From Burkholderia sp. Leaf177 (GTDB lineage: Bacteria > Pseudomonadota > Gammaproteobacteria > Burkholderiales > Burkholderiaceae): a stretch of DNA of 64,000 nt. Location of the stretch: NCBI RefSeq assembly GCF_001424345.1, contig NZ_LMPF01000004.1, positions 62,001 to 126,000 on the forward strand. The letters are read 5' to 3'. Both the position numbers and the translations under genes were made by a program. The notes beneath the pieces were generated by a model, which was not told the origin of the DNA, did no database searches, and saw only the letters and a program-made list of their open reading frames with translations. Positions 35,522 to 45,185 of this stretch are shown here, in pieces. How positions within the stretch are numbered: position 1 is the first letter of the stretch; each line of letters begins with the position of its first letter.

Positions 35522-36532
35522 ATGAAACGCAGAATGTTCATCACGCTGGTTGCCACGGCTACGGCTGCAAGCGCCACCATGTTCGCAGCGCCGATCGCGC
35601 AGGCGGCAGACCCCGTCAAGATTGGCTTCCTGGTTAAGCAGCCGGAAGAACCGTGGTTCCAGGACGAGTGGAAATTCGCCGAGATGGCAGCCAAGGAAAA
35701 GGGCTTCACGCTGGTGAAGATCGGCGCGCCGTCGGGTGAAAAGGTCATGAGCGCAATCGACAACCTCGCCGCGCAAAAAGCCCAGGGTTTCGTGATCTGC
35801 ACGCCTGACGTCAAGCTCGGACCGGGCATTGTTGCCAAAGCGAAAGCTGCGGGGCTCAAGATGATGACGGTCGATGACCGCCTGGTCGACGGCTCGGGCA
35901 AGCCGATCGAATCCGTGCCCTACATGGGCATTTCGGCGTTCAACATCGGCAAGCAGGTAGGCGACGGCATTGCTGCGGAAATCAAGAAACGCGGCTGGAA
36001 CATGGCGGACGTCGGTGCTATCGACGTGACGTATGAACAACTGCCGACGGCGCATGACCGCACGGGCGGCGCAGTGGAAGCGCTGGTTGCCGCGGGCTTT
36101 CCGAAGGCGAACATCGTGATGGCGCCGCAAGCCAAGACCGACACGGAAAACGCGTTCAATGCAGCGAACATTGCGTTGACGAAGAACACAAAGTTCAAGC
36201 ATTGGGTTGCATTCGGTCTTAACGACGAAGCCGTCCTCGGCGCCGTGCGTGCTGCGGAAGGCCGTGGTTTCAAGGCCGACAACATGATTGGCGTGGGCAT
36301 TGGCGGATCGGATTCGGCTTTGAACGAATTCAAGAAACCGACGCCGACCGGCTTCTTCGGCACGGTGATCATCAGCCCGAAGCGCCATGGCGAGGAAACG
36401 TCGGAACTGGTCTACACGTGGATCAAGGACGGCAAGGAACCGCCGCTCGTGACGCTCACGACCGGCATGCTGGCAACGCGTGACAACGTGGCCGACGTGC
36501 GCGAGAAGATGGGTCTGGCATCGGCTAAATAA
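35522..36532 (+). CDS. araF: Sugar ABC transporter periplasmic binding protein, AraF-like
   Basis: 336 residues from ATG 35522, with AGGAGACAG upstream. A signal peptide is cleaved near AQAADPVKIGF. The mature N-terminus KIGFLVKQPEEPWFQDEWKF closely parallels E. coli AraF, as do FVICTPDVKLGPGIVAKAKA and RDNVADVREKMG at the end. AraF binds L-arabinose and, more weakly, D-galactose. It is followed by a stem-loop and then the ATPase and permease genes. Specificity here is inferred; dgoKA in the same operon argues that galactose is at least one ligand. Confidence 0.9.
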   Translation: MKRRMFITLVATATAASATMFAAPIAQAADPVKIGFLVKQPEEPWFQDEWKFAEMAAKEKGFTLVKIGAPSGEKVMSAIDNLAAQKAQGFVICTPDVKLGPGIVAKAKAAGLKMMTVDDRLVDGSGKPIESVPYMGISAFNIGKQVGDGIAAEIKKRGWNMADVGAIDVTYEQLPTAHDRTGGAVEALVAAGFPKANIVMAPQAKTDTENAFNAANIALTKNTKFKHWVAFGLNDEAVLGAVRAAEGRGFKADNMIGVGIGGSDSALNEFKKPTPTGFFGTVIISPKRHGEETSELVYTWIKDGKEPPLVTLTTGMLATRDNVADVREKMGLASAK

Positions 36533-36558
36533 GCGGCTAAGTAAGTTTTCTGTATCAC

Positions 36559-36588
36559 GGACCGCACGGTCGATAAGCCGCGCGGTCC
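36559..36588 (+). other. Stem-loop between araF-like and araG-like genes
   Basis: GGACCGC pairs with GCGGTCC, with an inner CGG/CCG after one mismatch. Such structures after binding-protein genes commonly protect the upstream mRNA, giving more binding protein than membrane components. There is no U-tract. Confidence 0.6.
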
Positions 36589-36610
36589 GCTCGAATTCCA
36601 AGGAGGCGAT

Positions 36611-38128
36611 GTGTCAGCGACGCTGCGTTTTGACAATATCGGCAAGGTTTTTCCAGGCGTGCGCGCGCTCGACGGCGTGTCGTTCGACGTCAACGCCGGC
36701 GAAGTGCACGGTCTGATGGGCGAGAACGGCGCGGGTAAATCGACCTTGCTGAAAGTGCTGGGCGGTGAATATCAACCCGATTCCGGGCGTGTCCTGATCG
36801 ATGGCAACGAGGTGAAGTTCTCGAGTGCGGCGGCATCGATCGCGGCGGGCATCGCGGTGATTCACCAGGAATTGCAGTATGTGCCGGATCTGACCGTGGC
36901 CGAAAACCTGCTGCTCGGCGCGTTGCCGAGCACGCTCGGCTGGGTGCATAAACGGGAAGCAAAAAAGCATGTGAGCGAACGCTTGCGGCAGATGGGCGTG
37001 GATCTCGATCCGAACGCGAAGCTGAAAAAGCTTTCCATCGCGCAACGGCAGATGGTGGAAATCTGCAAGGCGTTGCTGCGTAACGCACGCGTGATCGCGC
37101 TCGATGAACCCACGTCTTCGCTTTCGCATCGCGAGACGGAAGTGCTGTTCAAGCTCGTGCGCGACCTGAAGGCGGACAACCGTGCGCTGATCTACATCTC
37201 GCATCGGATGGATGAGATTTACGAGTTGTGCAACACGTGCACGATTTTCCGCGATGGCCGCAAGATCGCGTCGCATCCGAATCTGGCCGAAGTGCCGCGC
37301 GATACGCTCGTGCAGGAAATGGTCGGCCGCGAGATTGCCGATATCTACGATTACAAGGCGCGCGCGCTTGGCGACGTGCGTTTTTCGGTGAAGAACATTG
37401 AAGGCCACGCGCTGCGCGAACCGACGAGTTTCGATGTGCGTCGCGGTGAGATCGTCGGCTTCTTCGGACTGGTTGGCGCGGGCCGCAGCGAACTGATGCA
37501 TCTGGTCTACGGCGCGGACAGCAAGAAGGCCGGCACGATCACACTCGATGGCCAGCCGATCAAGGTCCGCAGCGCCGGCGAAGCAATCCGTCACGGCATT
37601 GTGCTGTGTCCGGAAGACCGGAAGGAAGAAGGCATCGTTGCAATGGCGACGGTTTCCGAGAACATCAACATCTCGTGCCGCCGTCATTATCTGCGCGCGG
37701 GTTTGTTCCTCGACCGGAAAAAAGAAGCCGCGACGGCTGACCGTTTTATCCAGTTGCTGAAGATCAAGACGCCGAGCCGCAAGCAGAAGATCCGCTTTCT
37801 TTCCGGCGGCAATCAGCAAAAAGCCATTCTGTCACGCTGGCTCGCCGAGCCGGAACTGAAAGTCGTGATCCTCGATGAACCCACGCGCGGTATCGACGTG
37901 GGTGCGAAGCACGAGATCTACAACGTGATCTATCAACTGGCGGAACGCGGCTGCGCGATCGTGATGATTTCGTCCGAATTGCCCGAGGTGCTGGGCGTAT
38001 CGGACCGAATCGTGGTGATGCGGCAAGGACGGATCGCGGGCGAATTGCCGCGCGGCCAGGCGACCGAACAATCAGTGCTGAATCTTGCGCTGCCCGTGCA
38101 ATCTGAACCGACTGCCCAGGCAGCCTGA
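36611..38128 (+). CDS. araG: Sugar ABC transporter ATP-binding protein, AraG-like
   Basis: 505 residues from GTG 36611, with AAGGAGG a few bases upstream. Two fused ABC domains as in AraG/RbsA/MglA. The first has Walker [15 protein letters not shown], signature-like [11 protein letters not shown] and Walker [10 protein letters not shown]. The second has a degenerate P-loop [29 protein letters not shown] and [13 protein letters not shown]. The protein powers sugar import through the inner membrane with the AraH-like permease. The neighbouring AraF-like protein decides the subtype name. Confidence 0.92.
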   Translation: MSATLRFDNIGKVFPGVRALDGVSFDVNAGEVHGLMGENGAGKSTLLKVLGGEYQPDSGRVLIDGNEVKFSSAAASIAAGIAVIHQELQYVPDLTVAENLLLGALPSTLGWVHKREAKKHVSERLRQMGVDLDPNAKLKKLSIAQRQMVEICKALLRNARVIALDEPTSSLSHRETEVLFKLVRDLKADNRALIYISHRMDEIYELCNTCTIFRDGRKIASHPNLAEVPRDTLVQEMVGREIADIYDYKARALGDVRFSVKNIEGHALREPTSFDVRRGEIVGFFGLVGAGRSELMHLVYGADSKKAGTITLDGQPIKVRSAGEAIRHGIVLCPEDRKEEGIVAMATVSENINISCRRHYLRAGLFLDRKKEAATADRFIQLLKIKTPSRKQKIRFLSGGNQQKAILSRWLAEPELKVVILDEPTRGIDVGAKHEIYNVIYQLAERGCAIVMISSELPEVLGVSDRIVVMRQGRIAGELPRGQATEQSVLNLALPVQSEPTAQAA

Positions 38129-38154
38129 AGCAAAAAGTGGAGACGGAGGACATC

Positions 38155-39147
38155 ATGGAAGTCAGGGAAAACATTGCAAACACGCTGGTGCCAGCGAAAA
38201 ACGACAAGCAGAAGTGGTGGCAGCAGATCACCGAATACAGCTTGATCGTGATCTTCGTGGTGATGTTCATCACCATGTCGCTATCGGTCGATCACTTCTT
38301 TTCGATCGAAAACATGCTCGGCCTCGCGCTGTCGATTTCGCAAATCGGCATGGTCGCCTGCACGATGATGTTCTGCCTCGCATCGCGCGATTTCGACTTG
38401 TCGGTCGGGTCCACGGTCGCGTTCGCCGGCGTGCTCTGCGCGATGGTGTTGAACGCAACGGGCAATACGTTCATCGCGATCATCGCGGCGGTCGCGGCCG
38501 GTTCCGCGATCGGCTTCGTGAACGGCGCGGTGATCGCGTACTTGCGGATCAACGCGCTGATCACCACGCTGGCCACCATGGAAGTGGTGCGCGGGCTTGG
38601 GTTTATCGTGTCGCATGGTCAGGCGGTCGGCGTGTCGTCGGATACGTTCATTGCGCTCGGCGGCTTGACGATGTTCGGCGTGTCGCTGCCGATCTGGGTC
38701 ACGCTGGCGTGTTTTATCGTGTTCGGCGTGCTGCTGAATCAGACCGTGTATGGACGCAATACGCTCGCGATCGGCGGTAACGCGGAAGCGTCACGTTTGG
38801 CGGGTATCAATGTGGAACGCACGCGTGTCTGGATCTTCCTGATTCAGGGCGCGGTTGCGGCGCTGGCCGGTGTGATCCTGGCATCGCGGATTACGTCGGG
38901 CCAGCCGAACGCGGCCGATGGCTTCGAGCTCAACGTCATTTCCGCGTGCGTGCTCGGCGGCGTGTCGCTGCTCGGCGGACGCGCGACGATTTCGGGCGTG
39001 GTGATCGGTGTGCTGATCATGGGTACGGTCGAGAACGTGATGAACCTGATGAACATCGACGCGTTCTATCAGTACCTCGTTCGCGGCGCGATCCTGCTTG
39101 CCGCCGTGCTGCTCGACCAGTTGAAGAACCGCGGTTCGCGCGACTAA
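38155..39147 (+). CDS. araH: Sugar ABC transporter permease, AraH-like
   Basis: 330 residues from ATG 38155, preceded by CGGAGGA; an in-frame GTG six codons earlier is less likely. About eight to ten membrane spans are visible. FCLASRDFDLSVGSTVAFAG near residue 75 and the late VLGGVSLLGGRATISGVVIG (about 255) are typical of the BPD_transp_2 sugar permeases (AraH, RbsC). It forms the inner-membrane channel for the AraF/AraG-like proteins. It ends 15 bases before the next gene. Confidence 0.92.
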   Translation: MEVRENIANTLVPAKNDKQKWWQQITEYSLIVIFVVMFITMSLSVDHFFSIENMLGLALSISQIGMVACTMMFCLASRDFDLSVGSTVAFAGVLCAMVLNATGNTFIAIIAAVAAGSAIGFVNGAVIAYLRINALITTLATMEVVRGLGFIVSHGQAVGVSSDTFIALGGLTMFGVSLPIWVTLACFIVFGVLLNQTVYGRNTLAIGGNAEASRLAGINVERTRVWIFLIQGAVAALAGVILASRITSGQPNAADGFELNVISACVLGGVSLLGGRATISGVVIGVLIMGTVENVMNLMNIDAFYQYLVRGAILLAAVLLDQLKNRGSRD

Positions 39148-39162
39148 AGAGGTTTGCAAAAG

Positions 39163-39954
39163 ATGGCCAGTTCAGTCGATAAAACTCTCGCGCGCTATCC
39201 GAGCCTCGCCGGCAAGGTGGTGCTGATCACCGGCGGCGCGACCGGAATTGGCGCCGCGTTCGTCGAGCATTTCTTCGATCAGGGCGCGAAAGTCGCGTTC
39301 TTCGATATCGATACGAACGCCGGCGAAGCGCTCGCAGATCAACTCGGCGCGGACCTAAACGAAGGCCAGTTCCGGCCGATGTTCCTGCGTATCGACCTGA
39401 CGGATATCGGCGCGTTGCGGCAGGGAATCGCCGATGTTCGCAGCACGCTCGGTCCCGTGAACGTGCTCGTGAACAACGCCGCGAACGACAAGCGCCACAA
39501 GATCGAAGACGTGACGCCCGAGTCGTACGACGCGGGAATTGCCGTGAATATTCGCCATCAGTTCTTCGCGGCGCAGGCGGTTATCGACGATATGAAACAG
39601 CTCGGCGGCGGTTCGATCATCAACTTGGGATCGATCAGCTGGATGCTGAAGAACGGCGGATTTCCGGTCTACACCACGGCGAAAGCGGCCGTGCAAGGCA
39701 TGACGAACGGTCTCGCGCGCGATCTCGGACCGTTCAATATCCGGGTGAATTCGCTCGTGCCGGGCTGGGTGATGACGGACAAGCAAAAACGTTTGTGGCT
39801 GGACGACGCCGGAAAACGCGCGATCAAGGAAGGGCAATGTATCGATGCGGAATTGCTGCCCGAGCATCTCGCGCGCGCCGCGCTGTTCCTCGCCGCCGAC
39901 GATAGCCGCATGATGACCGCGCAGGAAGTCGTGATCGACGGAGGCTGGGCGTGA
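39163..39954 (+). CDS. Second SDR-family oxidoreductase
   Basis: 263 residues from ATG 39163; an in-frame TTG three codons earlier is weaker. The cofactor loop ITGGATGIGAAFVEHF is near residue 20, NNAANDKRHKIED (NNA motif) near 95, and Ser in LGSISWM with YTTAKAA (YxxxK) near 168. DGGWA ends the protein. Together with the first SDR it gives the locus two dehydrogenases. One may oxidise the sugar and the other a later intermediate, or they may serve different sugars. Its stop overlaps the lactonase start (GTGA). Confidence 0.85.
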   Translation: MASSVDKTLARYPSLAGKVVLITGGATGIGAAFVEHFFDQGAKVAFFDIDTNAGEALADQLGADLNEGQFRPMFLRIDLTDIGALRQGIADVRSTLGPVNVLVNNAANDKRHKIEDVTPESYDAGIAVNIRHQFFAAQAVIDDMKQLGGGSIINLGSISWMLKNGGFPVYTTAKAAVQGMTNGLARDLGPFNIRVNSLVPGWVMTDKQKRLWLDDAGKRAIKEGQCIDAELLPEHLARAALFLAADDSRMMTAQEVVIDGGWA

Positions 39955-40817
39955 ACGCGCAATTACTGATCGACAGCAAAAGCGCGCTTGGCGAAGGCGC
40001 GACATGGTGCGCGGCGAGCGGACGTTTCTACTGGACGGACATTGAAGGCAAGCGCTTGTGGCGCTACGATCCGCGCGACGCCAGCCGCGAATGTTTCGAC
40101 ATGCCCGAGCGTCTCGCGTGCTTCGCGTTGTGCGCGGATCCGGATGTCTTGTTGCTCGGTCTGGCTTCGCGCTTGGCGTTCTTCGATCTGGAAACCGGTG
40201 CGATCGAAACGATCATGCGAGTCGAAGACGGCTTGCCGACGCGCTTGAACGACGGCCGATGCGACCGGCAAGGCCGCTTCGTCTTCGGCACGAAACACGA
40301 TGTCGCGAAGGCGGAGAAGGTCGGCGGGTTTTATCGGTTGAATCTGGATTTGTCGCTGGAGCGTTTGCCGCTCGGCGACGCCGCGATTCCAAACAGCATC
40401 GCGTTCAGCCCGGACGGATCGACCCTGTATTACTGCGATTCCCCGACGCGCCAGATCCAAGCCTGCGATTACGATTCCTTCGACAATCAGCGCGTGTTCG
40501 CCACACTTTCCGACGACAGCGGCGAGCCGGATGGATCCACCATGGATCGCGATGGCGGTTTGTGGAACGCACAATGGGGCGGCGCGCGCGTGGTGCGTTA
40601 TGACGCCGATGGCCGGGAAACGGCGCGCATCGATGTCCCGACAACACAACCAAGCTGCATCGCGTTCGGCGGTCCGCAACTCGGCACGCTGTACATCACG
40701 AGCGCGCGCATTGGCCTCGACCATGCCGCGTTGCAGAACGACTTGCGCGCGGGCGGCGTGTTTATCGCGACGCCGGCGGCGAGGGGTATCGCTGAACCGG
40801 TGTTTCGCGGAAACTGA
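39951..40817 (+). CDS. SMP-30/gluconolactonase-family lactonase
   Basis: 288 residues from GTG 39951, coupled to the SDR stop. The six-bladed propeller family pattern is clear: SALGEGATWCAASGRFYWTD (metal Glu near residue 15), RLNDGRCDRQGRFVFGT (Asn/Asp near 100), and IPNSIAFSPDGSTLYYCDS (Asn near 143, Asp near 155). DGSTMDRDGGLWNA (Asp about 195) is the last metal ligand. It opens aldonolactones from the dehydrogenase step to aldonates. Galactono- or arabinono-lactone is the inferred substrate. Confidence 0.9.
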   Translation: MNAQLLIDSKSALGEGATWCAASGRFYWTDIEGKRLWRYDPRDASRECFDMPERLACFALCADPDVLLLGLASRLAFFDLETGAIETIMRVEDGLPTRLNDGRCDRQGRFVFGTKHDVAKAEKVGGFYRLNLDLSLERLPLGDAAIPNSIAFSPDGSTLYYCDSPTRQIQACDYDSFDNQRVFATLSDDSGEPDGSTMDRDGGLWNAQWGGARVVRYDADGRETARIDVPTTQPSCIAFGGPQLGTLYITSARIGLDHAALQNDLRAGGVFIATPAARGIAEPVFRGN

Positions 40818-40950
40818 TGTCCGTGCTTTGCAACAAGCACCAAGATGCAAAAAACTGAGGCGGCGCGCATGACGTGCCGCCCGCACACTCCCGGGCATGC
40901 TGGGGTTCACGCCAGGATCACGGGAACCTTCGCCTCTCGGAGACTTGGAC

Positions 40951-42060
40951 ATGACCGTTGCCCGTTCCGCATCCCGCCCCAAAACCCTCCCCGTTGCACC
41001 TCGTCCGGCCGCGCCCACTCGCCGTTCCAAGCTCGCCGCCGCGACCGAACCGCCAATCCGGCCGGGTCCATCCACATCAGTTGTAGCGATGGGCGGCGCA
41101 GGCCGCGACGGCTGCATCACGCTCGCCAACGCGCAGTTGCGACTCGATATTGCTCCGGCGCTCGGCGGCGGCATCACGCGCTTCGACTGGCGCAGCGACG
41201 GCACGCTCGTGCCCATCTTCCGTCCGTGCCTTGAACCCAGCGCCGCCACGGATCCCAACGAACTCGCGTGTTATCCATTGCTGCCGTATTCGAATCGCAT
41301 CGGCGGAGGGCGTTTTCAGTTTTTGGGACGCGGTATCGATGTCCCGTGCAACCGGCCCGGCGAACCCTTGCCGCTTCATGGCGATGGCTGGCTCGGCGCG
41401 TGGGACGTGGCGTCGGAAAGTTCCACGCACGTGCGACTCACGCTCGACCGGCGCAACGGCAAGCCGTATTCGTACAAGGCGAGCCAGTCGTTCATGCTCG
41501 AAGGCGCGACGCTGGTGGTGACTTTATCGATTGAAAATACCGGGCGCGATGCGTTGCCGTTCGGGCTCGGCCTGCATCCGTTTTTGACGCGCGAAGCCGA
41601 TACCGAACTGTCCGCCGCCGCCGATGGCCTCTGGCTTTGCGGCGATGACTTCCTGCCCGTGCGGCACGTTCCTGCGCCGCCCGCGTGGCAATTCGGCGTG
41701 GCGTACCCCATGCCTACCGCGATGATCAACAACGCGTTCACCGGATGGAGCGGGCGCACGAGCGTGATGTGGCCGAAGCGCCGTTTGTCGCTGACCATTT
41801 CCGCCGATACCGATTACTACGTGCTCTACGCGCCGGCCGGCAAGGACTTTTTCTGCTTCGAACCCGTCGATCATCCGATCAACGCGGTGAATTTGCCGGG
41901 CGGCGGCGCGGCACACGGAATGACGGTTCTGGCTTCCGGCGACAGTCTCACGCGCGAGTTCAGCTTCACGGTCGAGCGATCCGGCGAAGCCGAGCGACGC
42001 GGAAGGCCGAAGCAACCGGCCGGGCAGAAGGCGCGAAAGACGGCGGCGGTCGCTCGTTAG
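40951..42060 (+). CDS. Aldose 1-epimerase (GalM-like)
   Basis: 369 residues from ATG 40951, with GGAGA seven bases upstream. The first 60 or so residues are a Pro/Ala/Arg-rich extension not seen in ordinary mutarotases. The core begins near [36 protein letters not shown], then [15 protein letters not shown] (catalytic His), and later [12 protein letters not shown] and [13 protein letters not shown] (Glu base) fit the galactose mutarotase superfamily. It would supply the correct sugar anomer to the dehydrogenase. The gap of 133 bases suggests its own promoter or loose operon membership. Confidence 0.85.
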   Translation: MTVARSASRPKTLPVAPRPAAPTRRSKLAAATEPPIRPGPSTSVVAMGGAGRDGCITLANAQLRLDIAPALGGGITRFDWRSDGTLVPIFRPCLEPSAATDPNELACYPLLPYSNRIGGGRFQFLGRGIDVPCNRPGEPLPLHGDGWLGAWDVASESSTHVRLTLDRRNGKPYSYKASQSFMLEGATLVVTLSIENTGRDALPFGLGLHPFLTREADTELSAAADGLWLCGDDFLPVRHVPAPPAWQFGVAYPMPTAMINNAFTGWSGRTSVMWPKRRLSLTISADTDYYVLYAPAGKDFFCFEPVDHPINAVNLPGGGAAHGMTVLASGDSLTREFSFTVERSGEAERRGRPKQPAGQKARKTAAVAR

Positions 42061-42133
42061 CGTTCCATTCGCGCCGGAGCACTTTTGCTCGCGCGGTAAA
42101 ATGCGGTACTGCCTATTTCGCTTACGGATGCCC

Positions 42134-42949
42134 ATGTCTTTCATCGAATCGCTCAACGCCGCGTGGTCGCGCACCCAGTCAATGCTTTGCGTCGGGCTCG
42201 ATCCCGAACCTTCGCGGTTCCCGAGCGCATTCAATGGCCGCGCTGATTCGATCTTCGATTTCTGCCGCGAGATAGTCGATGCCACCGCGCCGTTTGCGTG
42301 TTCTTTCAAACCGCAGATTGCGTATTTTTCGGCGCATCGGGCGGAGGATCAGCTTGAGCAGTTGATCGCGCATATTCATTCGGAACATCCGGGGTTGCCG
42401 GTTATTCTCGATGCAAAGCGTGGCGATATTGGAAGTACCGCCGAGCAATATGCAATCGAGGCTTTCGACAGATATAAAGCCGACGCCGTAACCGTTAATC
42501 CGTATATGGGTTTTGATTCGGTTCAGCCTTACCTGGCGCATAAGGGGAAGGGCGTGATCGTGCTTTGCCGGACGTCCAATGCGGGTGGATCGGATCTGCA
42601 GTTTCTTGATGTCGATGGAACGCCGCTTTATCAGGTTGTCGCGAAGTTGGCGGCTGAGAAATGGAATGCGAGCGGGCAATTGGGGTTGGTGGTCGGCGCG
42701 ACGTTTCCGAAAGAGATTGAAGCGGTTCGATCGATTGTCGGCGATATGCCGCTGTTGATTCCCGGCATTGGCGCGCAAGGCGGCGATGTCGAGGCGACGG
42801 TTCGCGCGGGACGGGTTGCTTCGGGGAACGCCGGGATGCTGATCAATTCATCGCGCGCGATTATCTACGCAGGCAAAGGCGATGATTTCGCCGATGCCGC
42901 GGCCGAAGCGGCGAAGCGGACTCGGGACGCGATTAATGCGGTGAGTTGA
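42134..42949 (+). CDS. pyrF: Orotidine 5'-phosphate decarboxylase
   Basis: 271 residues from ATG 42134 ([20 protein letters not shown]); upstream in-frame ATGs at 42101 and 42128 are possible. It makes UMP from OMP. This is the longer type 2 form. The catalytic Lys/Asp cluster is [15 protein letters not shown] near residue 96, and [17 protein letters not shown] near 218 binds phosphate. Third-position GC appears lower in its second half than in neighbouring genes. A decayed copy lies 2.8 kb downstream. Confidence 0.94.
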   Translation: MSFIESLNAAWSRTQSMLCVGLDPEPSRFPSAFNGRADSIFDFCREIVDATAPFACSFKPQIAYFSAHRAEDQLEQLIAHIHSEHPGLPVILDAKRGDIGSTAEQYAIEAFDRYKADAVTVNPYMGFDSVQPYLAHKGKGVIVLCRTSNAGGSDLQFLDVDGTPLYQVVAKLAAEKWNASGQLGLVVGATFPKEIEAVRSIVGDMPLLIPGIGAQGGDVEATVRAGRVASGNAGMLINSSRAIIYAGKGDDFADAAAEAAKRTRDAINAVS

Positions 42950-42965
42950 GGTCTCTGCTTGATCG

Positions 42966-44141
42966 TCAGGCAAGCGCGGGGTGTGAGGCAGTCGGCGCCA
43001 GCACAAGCTGATTGCCGCCGAGCGACTTTGCGTTGTACAGCGCCGCGTCGGCGGCGGCCAGCAGGTCGGCAAGCGTCGATGCTTCGGCTCCGAACTGCGC
43101 GAGCCCTATGCTGACCGTTGCTTGTATCGCAAGCCCGTCGATCCTGTGAGGGATCGTTTCAGCGAACCGCCTGGCGACGGTCTCGCCCACTTCCTTCGCG
43201 CGAAGGCCGTTGTGGCGAGGAAGCAGCGCTGCGAACTCTTCGCCGCCGATGCGCGCAAGGATTGCATCGGAATCCATCACGCTGCGGGCAATATCGCTGA
43301 ACGCTTTCAGCACTTCATCGCCTGTCTTATGGCCGTATCGATCATTGATGGTCTTGAACAGGTCGAGATCGAACGCGAGGAGGGAAATCGGCCCGCGTGG
43401 TTCCGCGTCTCGGATCACGCGTGCGCTCTCTTCGAAAAACCATCGGCGATTGCCGAGCCGCGTTAGATAGTCCGTCTGGGAATCTCGCACAAGCTCTTCG
43501 TGAGTTTCCTCGCGGATTAGTCGCAGCAGGGTCATCGGCAGAACGACCGAATACAAGACGCCTTCGTACATCGTGATGTTGCTGGCAATCGATACCACGT
43601 CCTGTCCATATCGCGCCGCCAGCCACGGGAGAATGGATGCCCTGGCTGCATAAAGGATCGTATGGATGCCAGTCACCCACACTGCAATTCGGCGCGATTG
43701 CATGTGTTTCATGGCGTGGCATCGGAACAATTCGAACGATGTCGCGCCGCTAGCCAATGCGATTGGGATCGCGCTCGCGTAGTACCAGACTGAATTCATC
43801 CAGTGCGCGCCGGCCACCGCCCACGTAAGCGCAAGCAAGATGAGCAACGCGATGGAACTGTTGCGGTAGCGCCGGCCGCTCAGGGATGCGACGCCTTGCA
43901 AAAGCAACAGATAGCCGGTGACGATAACCAGATTGCTCACGGCGGAGCCCGTCGCGCCGGGCAATTTGGTACGGACCGTTGCCGCCGCGCAGCCGATGGC
44001 AAGCGTGGCGTATCCGGCTGCGAGTATCTTGAGTTCCTTGCTGCGCCTCGAATGCGTCCGATGTTCCCAAAGCGTCATCCCGGAACTGGCGAAAAGCGTC
44101 CCGATGATGAGGAAATAGAGGGTGAGAAGATCGAAGTGCAT
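42966..44141 (-). CDS. Membrane diguanylate cyclase (GGDEF)
   Basis: 391 residues. The N-terminal half (about 1-210) has six to seven hydrophobic segments resembling an integral membrane sensor. The C-terminal GGDEF domain (about 225-385) has DYLTRLGNRRWFFEE, DLDLFKTINDRYGHKTGDEV and the active motif GGEEF near 310. It should make cyclic di-GMP from GTP. The residues aligned with the RxxD inhibitory site do not fit, so product feedback is probably absent. The signal sensed is unknown. It is convergent with pyrF, 16 bases away. Confidence 0.9.
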   Translation of the reverse strand: MHFDLLTLYFLIIGTLFASSGMTLWEHRTHSRRSKELKILAAGYATLAIGCAAATVRTKLPGATGSAVSNLVIVTGYLLLLQGVASLSGRRYRNSSIALLILLALTWAVAGAHWMNSVWYYASAIPIALASGATSFELFRCHAMKHMQSRRIAVWVTGIHTILYAARASILPWLAARYGQDVVSIASNITMYEGVLYSVVLPMTLLRLIREETHEELVRDSQTDYLTRLGNRRWFFEESARVIRDAEPRGPISLLAFDLDLFKTINDRYGHKTGDEVLKAFSDIARSVMDSDAILARIGGEEFAALLPRHNGLRAKEVGETVARRFAETIPHRIDGLAIQATVSIGLAQFGAEASTLADLLAAADAALYNAKSLGGNQLVLAPTASHPALA

Positions 44142-44709
44142 CGGTGTGGGGGAATCCTGCGGCGGTTACGTGTGGCTGGATTCTACGTAAGAATTTGGCG
44201 GTCGTCGGTTGTTGGCGGATTATGGATTACTTTGCGGATCGGTTAATAGGCTTTGCTGTTTGATGGCATATGGCTCAGCGATTGCCGATAAAAGCTTGTT
44301 TATAACTACGGGTTTGATGCGCGACCTATCGGCGACCTTGAACCAGGTGCTGGAATTTCGGCATCTTCTATGGTTATCGGCAAGTCGCCGGAATACTGAA
44401 GGCTTTTTGTGGCAGCGCGAATGATTACTTGCGGATAGCAGGATACGCATCCGCTTGGACGCAAATCCACATCGCCAATTACTGCTTGGTCACAACTCGA
44501 TGGTTATGCATCCGTTGGCTTGCTGTAAGTCACCTCGATTGAACGCGGATAAACAAATAGGCCGATATCCGTGAGGACATCGGCCTTGTTTTCACGACGG
44601 CGACAAGTAACTCGACGATCAAGTTTGTGAAAATTGCAGGGTTAGTTCACTGCAATGCAAACTAAGCACGTCGATGTTTCTTTTCGCCCGGGTTTAAATT
44701 GCTCGACTA
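44142..44709. other. 568-base gene-poor region
   Basis: No gene seen; the sequence is visibly less GC-rich than the core. It holds one good hairpin terminator at 44559-44592 and a small inverted repeat TTGCAG/CTGCAA near 44633-44654. Probably decayed sequence at the edge of the accessory island. Confidence 0.6.
44559..44592. terminator. Hairpin terminator, usable on both strands
   Basis: AGGCCGAT (44559-44566) pairs with ATCGGCCT (44579-44586), followed by TGTTTTC on + and ATTTGTTT on minus. It probably ends the small minus-strand gene at 44710-45030, or is the relic of a lost + gene. Confidence 0.7.
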
Positions 44710-45030
44710 TTACTGTCCGGCAGCCGGCGATCTCACGCTTGGCGTTGCCAAGGTGTTATTGCTCGGCGGAGGGCTGCTGGTTGATGTCGCACTGCCGTTG
44801 TTGGCATTGGGCAAGCCCGAGTTGGGCGCCTTCGTTCCCATGCCGCTGCCGGAATTGGTCATGCCCGGCGTGCCATAGTCATTCGATGAATTGCTGACCT
44901 GGTTTGACGGGCTAGCGGTACTGCCCGATGAACCACCGCCAGCCGCGCCGCCGGCAGATTGTGCAAAAGCGCCGCCCGATAACGTGAGTGCCGCCGCTGC
45001 CGCGATCAATGTACTTGTTAACTTACTCAT
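44710..45030 (-). CDS. Small secreted Gly/Ser/Asn-rich hypothetical protein
   Basis: 106 residues with a strong Shine-Dalgarno AGGAGGG upstream of ATG 45030. A clean signal peptide (MSKLTSTLIAAAAALTLSGG, cut after AFAQ) leads to a low-complexity mature part rich in Gly, Ser, Asn, Thr and Pro, with no cysteine and no recognisable domain. It resembles the many short exported proteins of Burkholderiaceae of unknown role. It lies inside the accessory region, between the diguanylate cyclase and the pyrF remnant. The ribosome site and signal peptide make it a likely real gene. Confidence 0.75.
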   Translation of the reverse strand: MSKLTSTLIAAAAALTLSGGAFAQSAGGAAGGGSSGSTASPSNQVSNSSNDYGTPGMTNSGSGMGTKAPNSGLPNANNGSATSTSSPPPSNNTLATPSVRSPAAGQ

Positions 45031-45185
45031 GATCCGTCCCTCCTATGGATTTGAATAAAGGCACAGACGGTTGGCCGTCTGCTTGGTCAATTGTGCAGCA
45101 ATGAGCGTGCCGCGGCGTCCCCGCTTGCACCGAAACGGTGCGCGTCAGGACGCGCGGCTTTGTCCTGCTTCAGACTGGTCGCGTC

